Assembly: GCA_046346845.1 (NCBI GenBank)
Contig: JAXMHH010000006.1
Span: 62,001 to 126,000 of the forward strand
DNA from: DSSB01 sp046346845
Lineage (GTDB): Bacteria > UBA10199 > DSSB01
Reading direction: 5' to 3'
DNA length: 64,000 bases
Every line of letters starts with the position of its first letter. Position 1 is the first letter of the stretch. The notes beneath the pieces are model-generated. The model saw only the letters and a program-made list of their open reading frames with translations, was not told the DNA's origin and did not search any database. The position numbers and the translations under genes are program-made. Shown here in pieces: positions 53,132 to 61,021 of this stretch.

Positions 53132-53158
53132 ATAGAGTCCGAGGGATGGGTCTTTGCT

Positions 53159-53626
53159 CTATTGAAGGGGCGCTTTAAATTCCAAGTTTACCTGCCAGGT
53201 ATCGCCGAAAAATTCGTCGGGAGCCGGCATGCTCAACTTGCCGCTGACTCCAGTGGCATCCCAAGCAAAACCCTCCAGTTTCATGGTTCCAATTGAACTG
53301 AAGGGCCGTTTGGATAGAGCCGCATGGCTGACCTCGGTACCGATGAGCTTCCCAGTCTTGGTTATCTTGACCACCAAGGCACTGCCATAATCCCCAAACA
53401 AGGCCTTCATATCCGGCTTTTTGTCAGCTCCCGGATCTTTTTCGGTGAAGGTAAGAACGACCGTGTCTTCCCCCGAAAACGGCTCTCCCTTGCGAGCATT
53501 TAGGTAGGCCAAGGTCGCATCTTTGCCGTTACCCTTAAAAGTGCCCTTTATTTCGGCGCGGGCTGCTAACGGGAAGTAAACGACCGCAATTAAAACCAAG
53601 AGAGAAGCGAGAGCTTTGTATTTCAT
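53159..53626 (-). CDS. secreted protein, unknown function
   Basis: A signal peptide (LLVLIAVVYFPLAARA) precedes about 130 residues opening IKGTFKGNGKDATLAYLNARKG, with TVVLTFTEKDPGADKK and a C-terminal GDTWQVNLEFKAPL. It is a beta-rich periplasmic domain of a kind commonly seen as standalone hypotheticals. GGAGC precedes the ATG. It lies 27 nt upstream of the DUF4386-like gene on the same strand and may be in its operon. Confidence 0.7.
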   Translation of the reverse strand: MKYKALASLLVLIAVVYFPLAARAEIKGTFKGNGKDATLAYLNARKGEPFSGEDTVVLTFTEKDPGADKKPDMKALFGDYGSALVVKITKTGKLIGTEVSHAALSKRPFSSIGTMKLEGFAWDATGVSGKLSMPAPDEFFGDTWQVNLEFKAPLQ

Positions 53627-53819
53627 AGATGCTCCACGAGAGTTGAATTTAAATCGAAATTGAATTTAGAAACGAGCTTTTGTCAAACTTTCCTAAATTG
53701 AACCGGGCTCCCCCTCAATAATCCGTTTTTTGATACAGACAATTTGCTTAAGATTGTCCGCCAAGAAAAGGAAAGGTCAAAACGAAAAAACTTAATTCCG
53801 GAATTCCCCGCGTTCTCGA

Positions 53820-54344
53820 TCAAATTCGCCGGGCCGCCGCCTTCCCGCGATTGGAAGCGATCATCTTCGAGCTGACGTAGACTCCGATCAAGGGCCTAGG
53901 CGAGGGACGCGTATTGGCAAAATCGCTGACGAAGCCCTTTTTAGTGCGAATTTCAACGTGCCCTGCCCCACGCCCGCCGTAGACCAAAATGGCACCGAGG
54001 GGCGCCTTATGGGGATCCCGTATCTGGAGCTTCTTGAAGGCGTATTTTCTCTGCAGCTCATAGCCCGCTTGCTTGGCGTATCGGGTGGAGGGACGAGTGG
54101 AAACGACCTTGGCCTGCAGTAAGGCATTTTTTACAGCTCGCCAGCATTGGCGACGGGAATGCCTGCGCGCGTGGGAATTGGCGATCTTCGTGGCGGCTTG
54201 CATGCGCTTGTCGTACTTTAGGGAAACCTTAGGATAGGATGGAGGCAAGGCACGGCTGTGCCCCTTGGGCTTCGCGGCAAGGGGCGAGGCTAGAACGAGC
54301 CCAGCTACGAAAGTTAGCAATAGGGTAAGGAATCGACGGGCCAC
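53820..54344 (-). CDS. secreted CHAP/NlpC-P60-like protein, paralogue of 15809-16288
   Basis: The core is the same as in the first copy: QCWRAVKNALLQAKVV with the candidate catalytic Cys, APLGAILVYGGRGAGHVEIRT with candidate His, and SDFANTRPSPRPLIGVYV. A signal peptide (FLTLLLTFVAGLVLASPLAA) is present. GTG 54344 gives the best start; the frame is open to 54428. The tail is Arg/Lys-rich. Role as a cell-wall hydrolase is inferred from the fold pattern only. Confidence 0.7.
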   Translation of the reverse strand: MARRFLTLLLTFVAGLVLASPLAAKPKGHSRALPPSYPKVSLKYDKRMQAATKIANSHARRHSRRQCWRAVKNALLQAKVVSTRPSTRYAKQAGYELQRKYAFKKLQIRDPHKAPLGAILVYGGRGAGHVEIRTKKGFVSDFANTRPSPRPLIGVYVSSKMIASNRGKAAARRI

Positions 54345-54473
54345 TTCGCTAGAATTGCTGCATTTTTTTGATAAATTCAACCAAATTATCAAATATTCCT
54401 CGCTCCGTCCCCTAACTTGCCCCTGCAAATGGCAAGGAACTTAAGACGGGGCAAGGGAACTTAAAGGGAACTT

Positions 54474-54558
54474 AAGACGGAGGTTCGATTTTCGAACCCA
54501 AAGAGGTGAGCTAGTTCGAATTTCATACCTCCGTCTTACAATTTCATACCTCCGTCTT
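54474..54558. repeat. REPIN-like inverted repeat with extra right end
   Basis: Left arm AAGACGGAGG then GTTCGATTTTCGAAC at 54474; right arm ends CATACCTCCGTCTT at 54537. A second right end, ATTTCATACCTCCGTCTTAC, follows directly to 54560. The left flank GGAACTTAAGACGG also occurs twice (54437-54450 and 54467-54480). It sits between divergent genes. Confidence 0.88.
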
Positions 54559-54672
54559 ACCGACCCTCTTCCCGCCTCCCAACTTCTTTAATTTTTACTC
54601 CTCTCTGCGTTCTTCTTTATTAAACAAGCAATTAGGCCTAGACTACCCCTCAGCAAAAAAGGAGGGAAAAAA

Positions 54673-55416
54673 ATGAAAACCACTAAATTGTATTTGGTTG
54701 GCTTAACTTTACTCCTGGCCTTGGCGGCTTCCCGACATTCCTTTGCACAAATGGCAAACTTTTATAGCAGTCCCAATTATTCAAATTTCGTTAATGGCTT
54801 GATTTCCAACCATATTTGGAATTCATCCATGGCAAGATACACCAAGAATTACCCCAATACGGGTAAAGGAAGATCGAGCGCTTCCCAATCAAATTACTCC
54901 AGCCAGCCTGCGACCAACGAGGTTCCGGCTTACCGCAGGTATCCGGCCGTTCAATTCAAATCCACCGGAACGCGGCTGACGCTGCAAGAATATCTTGATT
55001 CGCTCCAAATCAGTCCGCAGGACAAGGCGGAAGTAAAGGAATTGGTCTTGGGAATTTTTAAGAGGTACGAGGCCGAAGCCGCCGCCAAAGGATACCCGAA
55101 TGATTGGGCCTTAGCCTATGTTTCCTACATTGGGCTGAATAGCCGTATTTTCAATGGAGTAACGGAAAAACCGATTATCCCTTTTGAACAAAATGTGGGC
55201 CTGCGGGATGTGGTGGCGGAATATGCCACCGACAAGGGCATTTTCAACAATGTGACGGACCGGGAAAAACAGGAACTATACGAGCTCTATGTGATGACTT
55301 CCGGGCTCACCTACCATTTCTACGAGAAAGCCCTTCAGGAAAATAACGCGGAAGACCTCAAGCAAAGCAAACTCGCAGCGGCTCAAAATTTAAAGCTCGT
55401 TGGCATCAACCCTTAA
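54673..55416 (+). CDS. secreted DUF6683-like protein
   Basis: A signal peptide (LTLLLALAASRHSFAQM) and an N-terminal Asn/Ser/Tyr-rich spacer lead to a helical domain (DKAEVKELVLGIFKRYEAEAAAKGYPNDW, EKQELYELYVMTSGLTYHFYEKAL). The domain is paralogous to that of the 48134-48973 protein. AAAAGGAGGG precedes the ATG. Function unknown. Confidence 0.72.
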   Translation: MKTTKLYLVGLTLLLALAASRHSFAQMANFYSSPNYSNFVNGLISNHIWNSSMARYTKNYPNTGKGRSSASQSNYSSQPATNEVPAYRRYPAVQFKSTGTRLTLQEYLDSLQISPQDKAEVKELVLGIFKRYEAEAAAKGYPNDWALAYVSYIGLNSRIFNGVTEKPIIPFEQNVGLRDVVAEYATDKGIFNNVTDREKQELYELYVMTSGLTYHFYEKALQENNAEDLKQSKLAAAQNLKLVGINP

Positions 55417-55508
55417 AGCGAAGGGAAGACGAAGGAACTCAACAAAAAGACGTCAGCGGCCTCAAATTCCCGCTAGACGGACCCTCGGATCGCGGGTAGA
55501 CCCGCCTC

Positions 55509-56024
55509 ATGAGACGTTTTCTGTGGGCGCTTCTTCTTCTAGGAATACCCGCCTGTGGCTGGGATGCTTACCTTAAAGAGCACACTGTTTACGACGCACT
55601 CTACCCACCCTATCGGGTTTCCTTCGCCACCGAAATCGACGCCCAGCAAGGCAATTTCAATGCCCTGGCCCTCGCCGTCGAGATGTGGAACGACGCGCAT
55701 GATGGTCTGCTGGTGATCGACCAGGATCCCACCTCGGATTTTTTGATTTACGTGGGGCCTTATGAATCTTTGCTTGAAGACGCGCGCGGGGGTTCCTTGC
55801 GGGTTCCTGAGGGGCAACTTTGCGCTATTTACATTCCTCCCGAAAACGTCGGAGATACTCCCCTCCTCGCCCACGAGATCGGACACTGCCTAGGATTTGG
55901 CCATACCCGTAATTCAGTTTCCATTATGTACCATGATCCCGAGCCTTATTCGGGGATCACCTTTGATATAGGAATGGTACTTGAGGACCTGATCGCGGCA
56001 GGACAACCCAGGGACGGTGGTTAG
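55509..56024 (+). CDS. matrixin-like zinc metalloprotease, lipoprotein-type
   Basis: The signal peptide ends in a lipobox (IPACG). The zinc site HEIGHCLGFGH has H122, H126 and H132, with the Met-turn sequence SIMYH downstream, the exact metzincin/matrixin pattern (HExxHxxGxxH). The domain begins YRVSFATEID. Such proteins act as secreted proteases at the cell surface. At 171 residues it is short and has no pro-domain visible. Confidence 0.88.
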   Translation: MRRFLWALLLLGIPACGWDAYLKEHTVYDALYPPYRVSFATEIDAQQGNFNALALAVEMWNDAHDGLLVIDQDPTSDFLIYVGPYESLLEDARGGSLRVPEGQLCAIYIPPENVGDTPLLAHEIGHCLGFGHTRNSVSIMYHDPEPYSGITFDIGMVLEDLIAAGQPRDGG

Positions 56025-56088
56025 CTGGATTTCAGATTAATCTCTGATTAGGTTGAAATTATCGTCGCCCTCCGCCATCCTATTGCCC

Positions 56089-56511
56089 ATGGACATCGGT
56101 CTAACCCACATCGCACTCCCGGTGCGCGATATCCAGTCGAGCATCGCCTTTTATAATAAATATGCGAATATGAAGGTGGTTCACCAGCGCGCGGACCCCT
56201 CCGAGCACGGTGTCACCCATGTGGCCTGGCTTAGCGATCGAACAAGGCCCTTCGTCGTCGTCTTGATTGAAGTTCCTGAGGTAAAACCCGTTCTTTCTCC
56301 CATAGCCCATTTAGGGGTCGGCTGTAAAAACCGTGAGGAAGTCGATCGACTGTGCGAGGAAGCTCGTCAGGATGGAAGGCTGATTGAGGGACCCACTGAA
56401 TCAGGGACGATCATCGGCTACTGGGCCTTTCTGCGGGATCCGGACGGGCATACCCTGGAACTGTCCTACGGTCAGGAGGTTGGTTTGACGGTCAATACCT
56501 TAGGAAAATAA
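56089..56511 (+). CDS. glyoxalase/bleomycin-resistance (VOC) family protein
   Basis: A single VOC domain of 140 residues opening ITGLTHIALPVRD-like (GLTHIALPVRDIQSSIAFY) with the metal-ligand pattern of His in the first strand and Glu in LEL near the end (DPDGHTLELSYGQE). Substrate unknown. The ATG at 56089 is preferred over a TTG at 56053. Cytoplasmic, standing alone. Confidence 0.9.
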   Translation: MDIGLTHIALPVRDIQSSIAFYNKYANMKVVHQRADPSEHGVTHVAWLSDRTRPFVVVLIEVPEVKPVLSPIAHLGVGCKNREEVDRLCEEARQDGRLIEGPTESGTIIGYWAFLRDPDGHTLELSYGQEVGLTVNTLGK

Positions 56512-56552
56512 ATACAAGATGGGGGGTTGATCTCGTTGACCGGATTGACTGC

Positions 56553-56615
56553 AGGCGAGGGTTCGAAAATCGTACTACAGAATTGTCAACCGACCGGATT
56601 TCATACCTCCGTCTT
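56553..56615. repeat. REPIN-like inverted repeat, degenerate left arm
   Basis: The right arm ends CATACCTCCGTCTT at 56615 and is followed by AAGTTATTTTTTT. The left arm is degenerate (GGCGAGGGTTCGAAAATC). The T run ends 22 nt before the ATG of the next gene, so the copy forms its 5' region. Confidence 0.75.
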
Positions 56616-56637
56616 AAGTTATTTTTTTTAAATTTTT

Positions 56638-57450
56638 ATGAACGCCACTAATGTCATTACCCACCAACTAGGCCGACCCCTCAAAGAATACCGCCGGTCG
56701 GGAAAGGCCTTTTTGAAAATCGCCCTGCTCAGCCTGTTTAGCGGAGTCATCGCGGCCTTCATCTTTCACGGGGCCTTCACGGCAAGGGGCATCGATTTGG
56801 CCGGAAAAATCGTCCTGTCGATCGTCGGATCCTTGTTCTTGCTTCCCGCTTTCGCGGGAATCTACATGCTGGTCACTCGCCGCGCCTCCTCGTTTGGCGC
56901 CTATGAAAATGGTTTCATCTATCGCTATGGCAAAAAGGAATTCGCAGTCCGTTGGGAGGATATTGCTTCGATCGCGGAGTCTTCGGCTTGCCGTATCGAG
57001 TTAAACAACGGCGACGGCTTCGACATCGGCAATAATGTGGAAGGCTTTTCTGAAATCGCCGAAGACATCCGCAATGAAACGCTTCGGCGCATGCTGCCGC
57101 GGATGCAGCAACGGATCGCCGACGGGGGCTCGGTCACCTTCCAAGGGATGAAACTGGGAGGGACGACGCCACTAAGCAAGGCCGTGAACAATACCTTATT
57201 AAAGGACGACGGCTTTATCGTCGATGCCAAGGGCATCGGAACGGTCCCGGGCGGCAGCCGCATCTCCTGGGAAGACGTGGTGGAATACGGCGTTCGCCCG
57301 GGCGAAGGCCGTCTTGCGCGTTTCTCATATTTTTACATCCGCGACCCGCAAAAGGAATTCCAGATGAATTACGCCACCCTGCAAAACGCACACGTCTTGC
57401 TGGAAATATGCGCCGAACGGGCTCCTCAGGCGAATGAAGAATCCAACTAA
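56638..57450 (+). CDS. membrane protein of DUF6585-like PH-domain type
   Basis: Two membrane helices in the first 85 residues (FLKIALLSLFSGVIAAFIF, IVLSIVGSLFLLPAFAGIYML) are followed by two similar beta-rich PH-like domains (GAYENGFIYRYGKKEFAVRWEDI, and DGFIVDAKGIGTVPGGSRISWEDV). The plan matches DUF6585-type proteins. No Shine-Dalgarno sequence precedes the ATG; the upstream REPIN copy and T run occupy the leader. Confidence 0.7.
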   Translation: MNATNVITHQLGRPLKEYRRSGKAFLKIALLSLFSGVIAAFIFHGAFTARGIDLAGKIVLSIVGSLFLLPAFAGIYMLVTRRASSFGAYENGFIYRYGKKEFAVRWEDIASIAESSACRIELNNGDGFDIGNNVEGFSEIAEDIRNETLRRMLPRMQQRIADGGSVTFQGMKLGGTTPLSKAVNNTLLKDDGFIVDAKGIGTVPGGSRISWEDVVEYGVRPGEGRLARFSYFYIRDPQKEFQMNYATLQNAHVLLEICAERAPQANEESN

Positions 57451-57507
57451 ACATGCACGGCAGCGCTTAGAACAGGCAGACAAAGCTTCGATTTTCGTCG
57501 TTATTTT

Positions 57508-57900
57508 CTAATTTAACAGAATATCCAGACTGTAAGCGGCTACTTTGTAGTTCGAATGAATCGCGATTTCGCAGTCGCCATCAAATTCGGGCGGCATTTT
57601 GCCCGACCACGATCTTGTGTCTTGAGCAACCCCTTCGGCATCCAATCCGTGGTTTAAAAAAACCGAGAAATCCGCGTCGCGCCCCACAATCTTGACGGTG
57701 ACACTTTGTCCGGCTCGGGCCTTGAAGCGATAAAGAACCTCTTCCCCGTCACGCACATAACCTTGGACAACCCTTAATTTCCCTTGGTCCAACTTTAGAG
57801 TCTTTTCACTGACACGCTTATACGAATGGGCTGAAACCGGATTGGGCATCAGAAAAACAGGCAAACAAACTGTGAAAAAAATTGAAAGTATCTTTTTCAT
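57508..57900 (-). CDS. secreted PliG-like lysozyme-inhibitor-type protein, paralogue of 326-820
   Basis: A signal peptide (ILSIFFTVCLPVFLMPNPVSA) is followed by a domain with LRVVQGYVRDGEEVLYRFKARAGQSVTVKI and a C-terminal SNYKVAAYSLDILL, the same plan as the protein at 326-820 (GQLQGMKDQACFVARARRGQHMRVEI). PliG-type inhibitors block g-type lysozymes in the periplasm; this activity is inferred. ATG 57900 is used because GGGAAG precedes it; the frame is open to 57990. Confidence 0.65.
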   Translation of the reverse strand: MKKILSIFFTVCLPVFLMPNPVSAHSYKRVSEKTLKLDQGKLRVVQGYVRDGEEVLYRFKARAGQSVTVKIVGRDADFSVFLNHGLDAEGVAQDTRSWSGKMPPEFDGDCEIAIHSNYKVAAYSLDILLN

Positions 57901-57956
57901 ATTTTTTCTTCCCAATGCAAGAATGCAAGTGGCCCAACCTGGAGAGTTAGATCTAT

Positions 57957-58020
57957 ACGGCGAGGGTTCGAAATCCGAACTCAATAGCAAATTATCGACC
58001 GAAAATCATACCTCCGTCTT
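57957..58020. repeat. REPIN-like inverted repeat
   Basis: The right arm GACCGAAAATCATACCTCCGTCTT-type ends at 58020; the left arm is ACGGCGAGGGTTCGAAATCC at 57957. The right flank TCTTTAATTCTA is duplicated (58017-58044). The copy lies upstream of the 57508-57900 gene on the opposite strand. Confidence 0.8.
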
Positions 58021-58094
58021 TAATTCTATTCGTCTTTAATTCTAGTTATACCTGAACCGAAACACGTAAGGCCTTGAGAATTAACGCAGATGAT

Positions 58095-58119
58095 CGACCG
58101 GAAATCGTATCTCCGTCTT
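58095..58119. repeat. single half-element (REP)
   Basis: Only the right arm is present (GACCGGAAATCGTATCTCCGTCTT-type, ending 58119), followed by AATTTTTT. No left arm occurs within 80 nt upstream beyond the neighbouring copy. Confidence 0.65.
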
Positions 58120-58173
58120 AATTTTTTGCCAAATTTGTAAACAACTCTATCCCATTCCAACCGAAAGAAATTC

Positions 58174-59808
58174 ATGACCTTTTTACCCTTGCTCCTCCCC
58201 CTACTCGCCTTAGGCGTTGCCGGCTGTGCCTCGGAACAGCGCGGAACCCAGACCAAATCGCTCCCTCCTCCAAAACCACCCTCTCTCGACGAGAACCCTT
58301 GTGCCATACGCCAGACCCCCATGATCCGCGTCGAAGGTTCCGAATTTTCGGAGGAGGAGAAGCAGGACCTGCAAACTACCGCCGCAACGCACCTTCAGGA
58401 GATTTCGAAAATCAATCCTGATTTTCTATGCGGTGTCATTGAGGTAGATATCTTAGGCCACCAGGAATATGTGAAGGCAACAGGCGGGGGATCATTCCAA
58501 TTTGGCACCATCCGAGACCACCATCCGGGACCCGGGAGAGATATATGGCTCACGGCTTACAGTCGGGCTGTCCTCTTTCACGAAGTTGGCCACCATATCA
58601 GTAGTTTCAAGCGTCACAAATCTCACTGGGAAGATTTCGTCTCCTTCACCTGGGAAGGCGGTCCCACCTTTCAAACTTTACGCAAAAGGTCTAAAGACCA
58701 AGACTGGCAATTCTGGTTTGCTGAGAAATATGGTGATGCCAATGCAGCAGAAGATTTCGCGACGATGTTCGATCTCTCCTTTCATAGCCCGCTAGCTGCA
58801 TCCCTACTCTACCTTCAGCCTTCTTCTCCATATGCCCATACCCCCGCTGCGCACAAAGTGGAGATGATGTACCGCTTAGCCAAAGCCCCGGAGGTCGAAG
58901 TCGAAGATGCCGCTTTGAACCTGCAAAGGCCGGTGGCTCAAAGCTTAGTTAGGGCCAAGACAGTCCCAAACGGCACCGATCTCTTTCTCTTTTATGGCAA
59001 CCGCGCGAAAGCAGTAGACCTTGTCACGGGCAAGGAAAATAATCTTAGCTTCATTCTCGAATTGCCCGAGACAAATTACGAGAACTTCGTGGGGCTTCGT
59101 GTTGGTCCTTATTTTGTTACTTTTACCAAGAAGGGATTCATGCTGATCCCTGTGCCCGGCGGCTCGAATGAAGTTATCGTCGCAAAAGCGGGTCAGGAGA
59201 CAGTCTCACGAGTCAGGCTTGAGGAGCTAAGCCCGAAGGGCACCAGGTTCGTGGGAGATTTGGTGCGACGCGGTGACCGCGTTGGTTTTTTTATTAGCAG
59301 AGAAGGTGATACGCTGGAACTAAGGGAATTTTCTCCAGCGTCCATGAGATCATCCTTTGTGGCAAGCTTTCAACTACCAAGAAATTTTCTTCCTCGTCAC
59401 ATTGTTCCCCTCGAAGGATCGAGTGACTTCCTCCTGCTCGGCCTAACGCGCCATGGGAAAGAGCTCCAGGTACTTCGCGCCAGCCGAAACCCCACCAATC
59501 CAGCCCGCTACGAAACCTCGGCCAAGGGAAAGATGGGCCTCTCTAACGACCTTGCTTTGCGCATACGCGGCGCCGTCCTGGATGATCATCGCCTAATCCT
59601 GGCGACCAAGGATTTAGATTTATTGTACCTTGACCTCAATCGGGACCAATTTGTCGTATTGAATACCGAGATTACAGGGTGGGGAAAATCCTTCCGCGAA
59701 CTGCATGGACTCTTCAAGCAGGATGGCCGTATTTTTGCGATCGGAGAACGGGAGATGGAGCAAAAGGTAATTGTTCCTCTGCGTATGGATTATCGACGCC
59801 GCAAATAG
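58174..59808 (+). CDS. lipoprotein with HExxH zincin-like N-terminal half and propeller-like C-terminal half
   Basis: A signal peptide with lipobox VAGC (GVAGCASEQ) and a Pro/Lys-rich spacer precede a domain with FHEVGHHIS (H136, E137, H140) and, about 60 residues on, AAEDFATMFD, the plan of minigluzincin-like peptidases that use a downstream Glu/Asp as third ligand. From residue 260 to the end the sequence is beta-rich with repeated short strands, compatible with a propeller. No ribosome-binding site better than GAAAGAAA. Substrate unknown. Confidence 0.75.
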   Translation: MTFLPLLLPLLALGVAGCASEQRGTQTKSLPPPKPPSLDENPCAIRQTPMIRVEGSEFSEEEKQDLQTTAATHLQEISKINPDFLCGVIEVDILGHQEYVKATGGGSFQFGTIRDHHPGPGRDIWLTAYSRAVLFHEVGHHISSFKRHKSHWEDFVSFTWEGGPTFQTLRKRSKDQDWQFWFAEKYGDANAAEDFATMFDLSFHSPLAASLLYLQPSSPYAHTPAAHKVEMMYRLAKAPEVEVEDAALNLQRPVAQSLVRAKTVPNGTDLFLFYGNRAKAVDLVTGKENNLSFILELPETNYENFVGLRVGPYFVTFTKKGFMLIPVPGGSNEVIVAKAGQETVSRVRLEELSPKGTRFVGDLVRRGDRVGFFISREGDTLELREFSPASMRSSFVASFQLPRNFLPRHIVPLEGSSDFLLLGLTRHGKELQVLRASRNPTNPARYETSAKGKMGLSNDLALRIRGAVLDDHRLILATKDLDLLYLDLNRDQFVVLNTEITGWGKSFRELHGLFKQDGRIFAIGEREMEQKVIVPLRMDYRRRK

Positions 59809-59813
59809 GAGAA

Positions 59814-59836
59814 AATGAAAATCATACCTCCGTCTT
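59814..59836. repeat. single half-element (REP) between convergent genes
   Basis: The right arm GAAAATCATACCTCCGTCTT ends at 59836, six nt after the stop of the lipoprotein gene and 11 nt before the stop of the minus-strand DUF1801 gene. It is followed by TAATTCTA as in the copies at 57957 and 62043. Confidence 0.65.
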
Positions 59837-59846
59837 TAATTCTACT

Positions 59847-60236
59847 TTATTTCAGTCGTTCCAAAACCCCCTTACGCTTCACGATATTTTTATAGTCCCA
59901 CTGAATGGCGGCTGCCTTCTTCAACCAACCTTCCAGGTCGTTTAAATTGACCTGCGATGCATCGGCATAGCGCCTCTCGGCAGCCTTGAATTTACCTTCT
60001 GGCTGGAGCGCAGGCTCCTCAAAAGATTGCCCGCTCCAAAACAACAAACGAACACAGTCCTTAAGTTTGCTATACCCAACAATAGGGTTGCCGGCGAGGA
60101 ACCACACCGGATGGCCATGCCAGATTTGACTTTCGCTATCGGAAAGCCCCTTATCGATAGCCTTAGCCAACAGGTTACAGATTTTCATTTCCTGAGGGTC
60201 TTGAGCGTTGTTATAAGCTTGAATTTCAGAATGCAT
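59847..60236 (-). CDS. DUF1801 domain protein
   Basis: The 129-residue protein has the YdhG/DUF1801 pattern: a helical N-terminus, SQIWHGHPVWFLAGNPIVGYSKLKDCVRLLFWSG and a C-terminal helical segment. The fold is frataxin-like. ATG 60236 has AAAGGGGCG upstream; the GTG at 60254 is less likely. Cytoplasmic, function unknown. Confidence 0.82.
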   Translation of the reverse strand: MHSEIQAYNNAQDPQEMKICNLLAKAIDKGLSDSESQIWHGHPVWFLAGNPIVGYSKLKDCVRLLFWSGQSFEEPALQPEGKFKAAERRYADASQVNLNDLEGWLKKAAAIQWDYKNIVKRKGVLERLK

Positions 60237-60351
60237 CCGAATCGCCCCTTTCACGCTTCCATTAATTTTATAACTTCCTCGGCATATAATTATGTCAATC
60301 CTTCACGATCTCGAGCGTTAACTGGTTCGCTTGTTCGCGCACGAAATAAGT

Positions 60352-60376
60352 GTAGCGGAATTCGTACCTCCGTCTT
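60352..60376. repeat. single half-element (REP)
   Basis: The right arm GCGGAATTCGTACCTCCGTCTT ends at 60376 and is followed by ATTTTTTTGCC and further T-rich sequence. No left arm is present. It lies between divergent genes. Confidence 0.65.
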
Positions 60377-60489
60377 ATTTTTTTGCCTTAATTTTTTATT
60401 CTTTTACTATTTTTTTACGGAGATGATAGAAACGCGATGTTAGGCTAACTAATCGATTTTTAAAGGGAATATCTCAATAGGTGCTACAT

Positions 60490-61011
60490 ATGTCTTTTTT
60501 CAGGCTCAATTTCCGCCACTTGAAAGTCATCACTTGCCTCATCCTCGCCCTAACTTACTTAGCGACACCCAGGCTCTTCGCAAAGGATCTGGCGGGCGAT
60601 CTCTTTAAAAAGGTGAAGCCACCTACTTCGGAATGGAAAGTAGGAAAAGACAAGAAGGGCGACAAGGTGCTGGGCGTTAAAGACAAAATGAAGGCCGTCA
60701 ATGTCGGCCTCAAAATTCAGGTTAATATGCCCGTTACCACTCAATATTTCCTCGAGCAGGTTCGTTCTCGAATTATTTCGGATCCAGGTTATGGGGGAGC
60801 AGAGGTTACCTTAATCAACTCCCAAAATTTAAACGGAAGTACTTGGGATTATTTTGTCATCAAACGTAAGGACCAAGTCAATCAAGAGTTTTGGGCGCGC
60901 TCGCTAAATTCCGACCAAATTCTCATGGTCCTGTACACGGCGCTTGGCAATTATTATCCTCAATACCATGAGGATTTCCAAAAGATACTTGAGCAAGCTT
61001 CATTGAATTGA
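60490..61011 (+). CDS. secreted protein, unknown function
   Basis: A signal peptide (CLILALTYLATPRLFA) precedes about 145 residues with LFKKVKPPTSEWKVGKDKKGDK and VTTQYFLEQVRSRI, ending LGNYYPQYHEDFQKIL. The domain looks alpha/beta and is not assigned to a family. ATG 60490 is used over the GTG at 60481. It is the gene immediately upstream of the RAYT unit. Confidence 0.68.
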   Translation: MSFFRLNFRHLKVITCLILALTYLATPRLFAKDLAGDLFKKVKPPTSEWKVGKDKKGDKVLGVKDKMKAVNVGLKIQVNMPVTTQYFLEQVRSRIISDPGYGGAEVTLINSQNLNGSTWDYFVIKRKDQVNQEFWARSLNSDQILMVLYTALGNYYPQYHEDFQKILEQASLN

Positions 61012-61021
61012 TGTGGAATAC

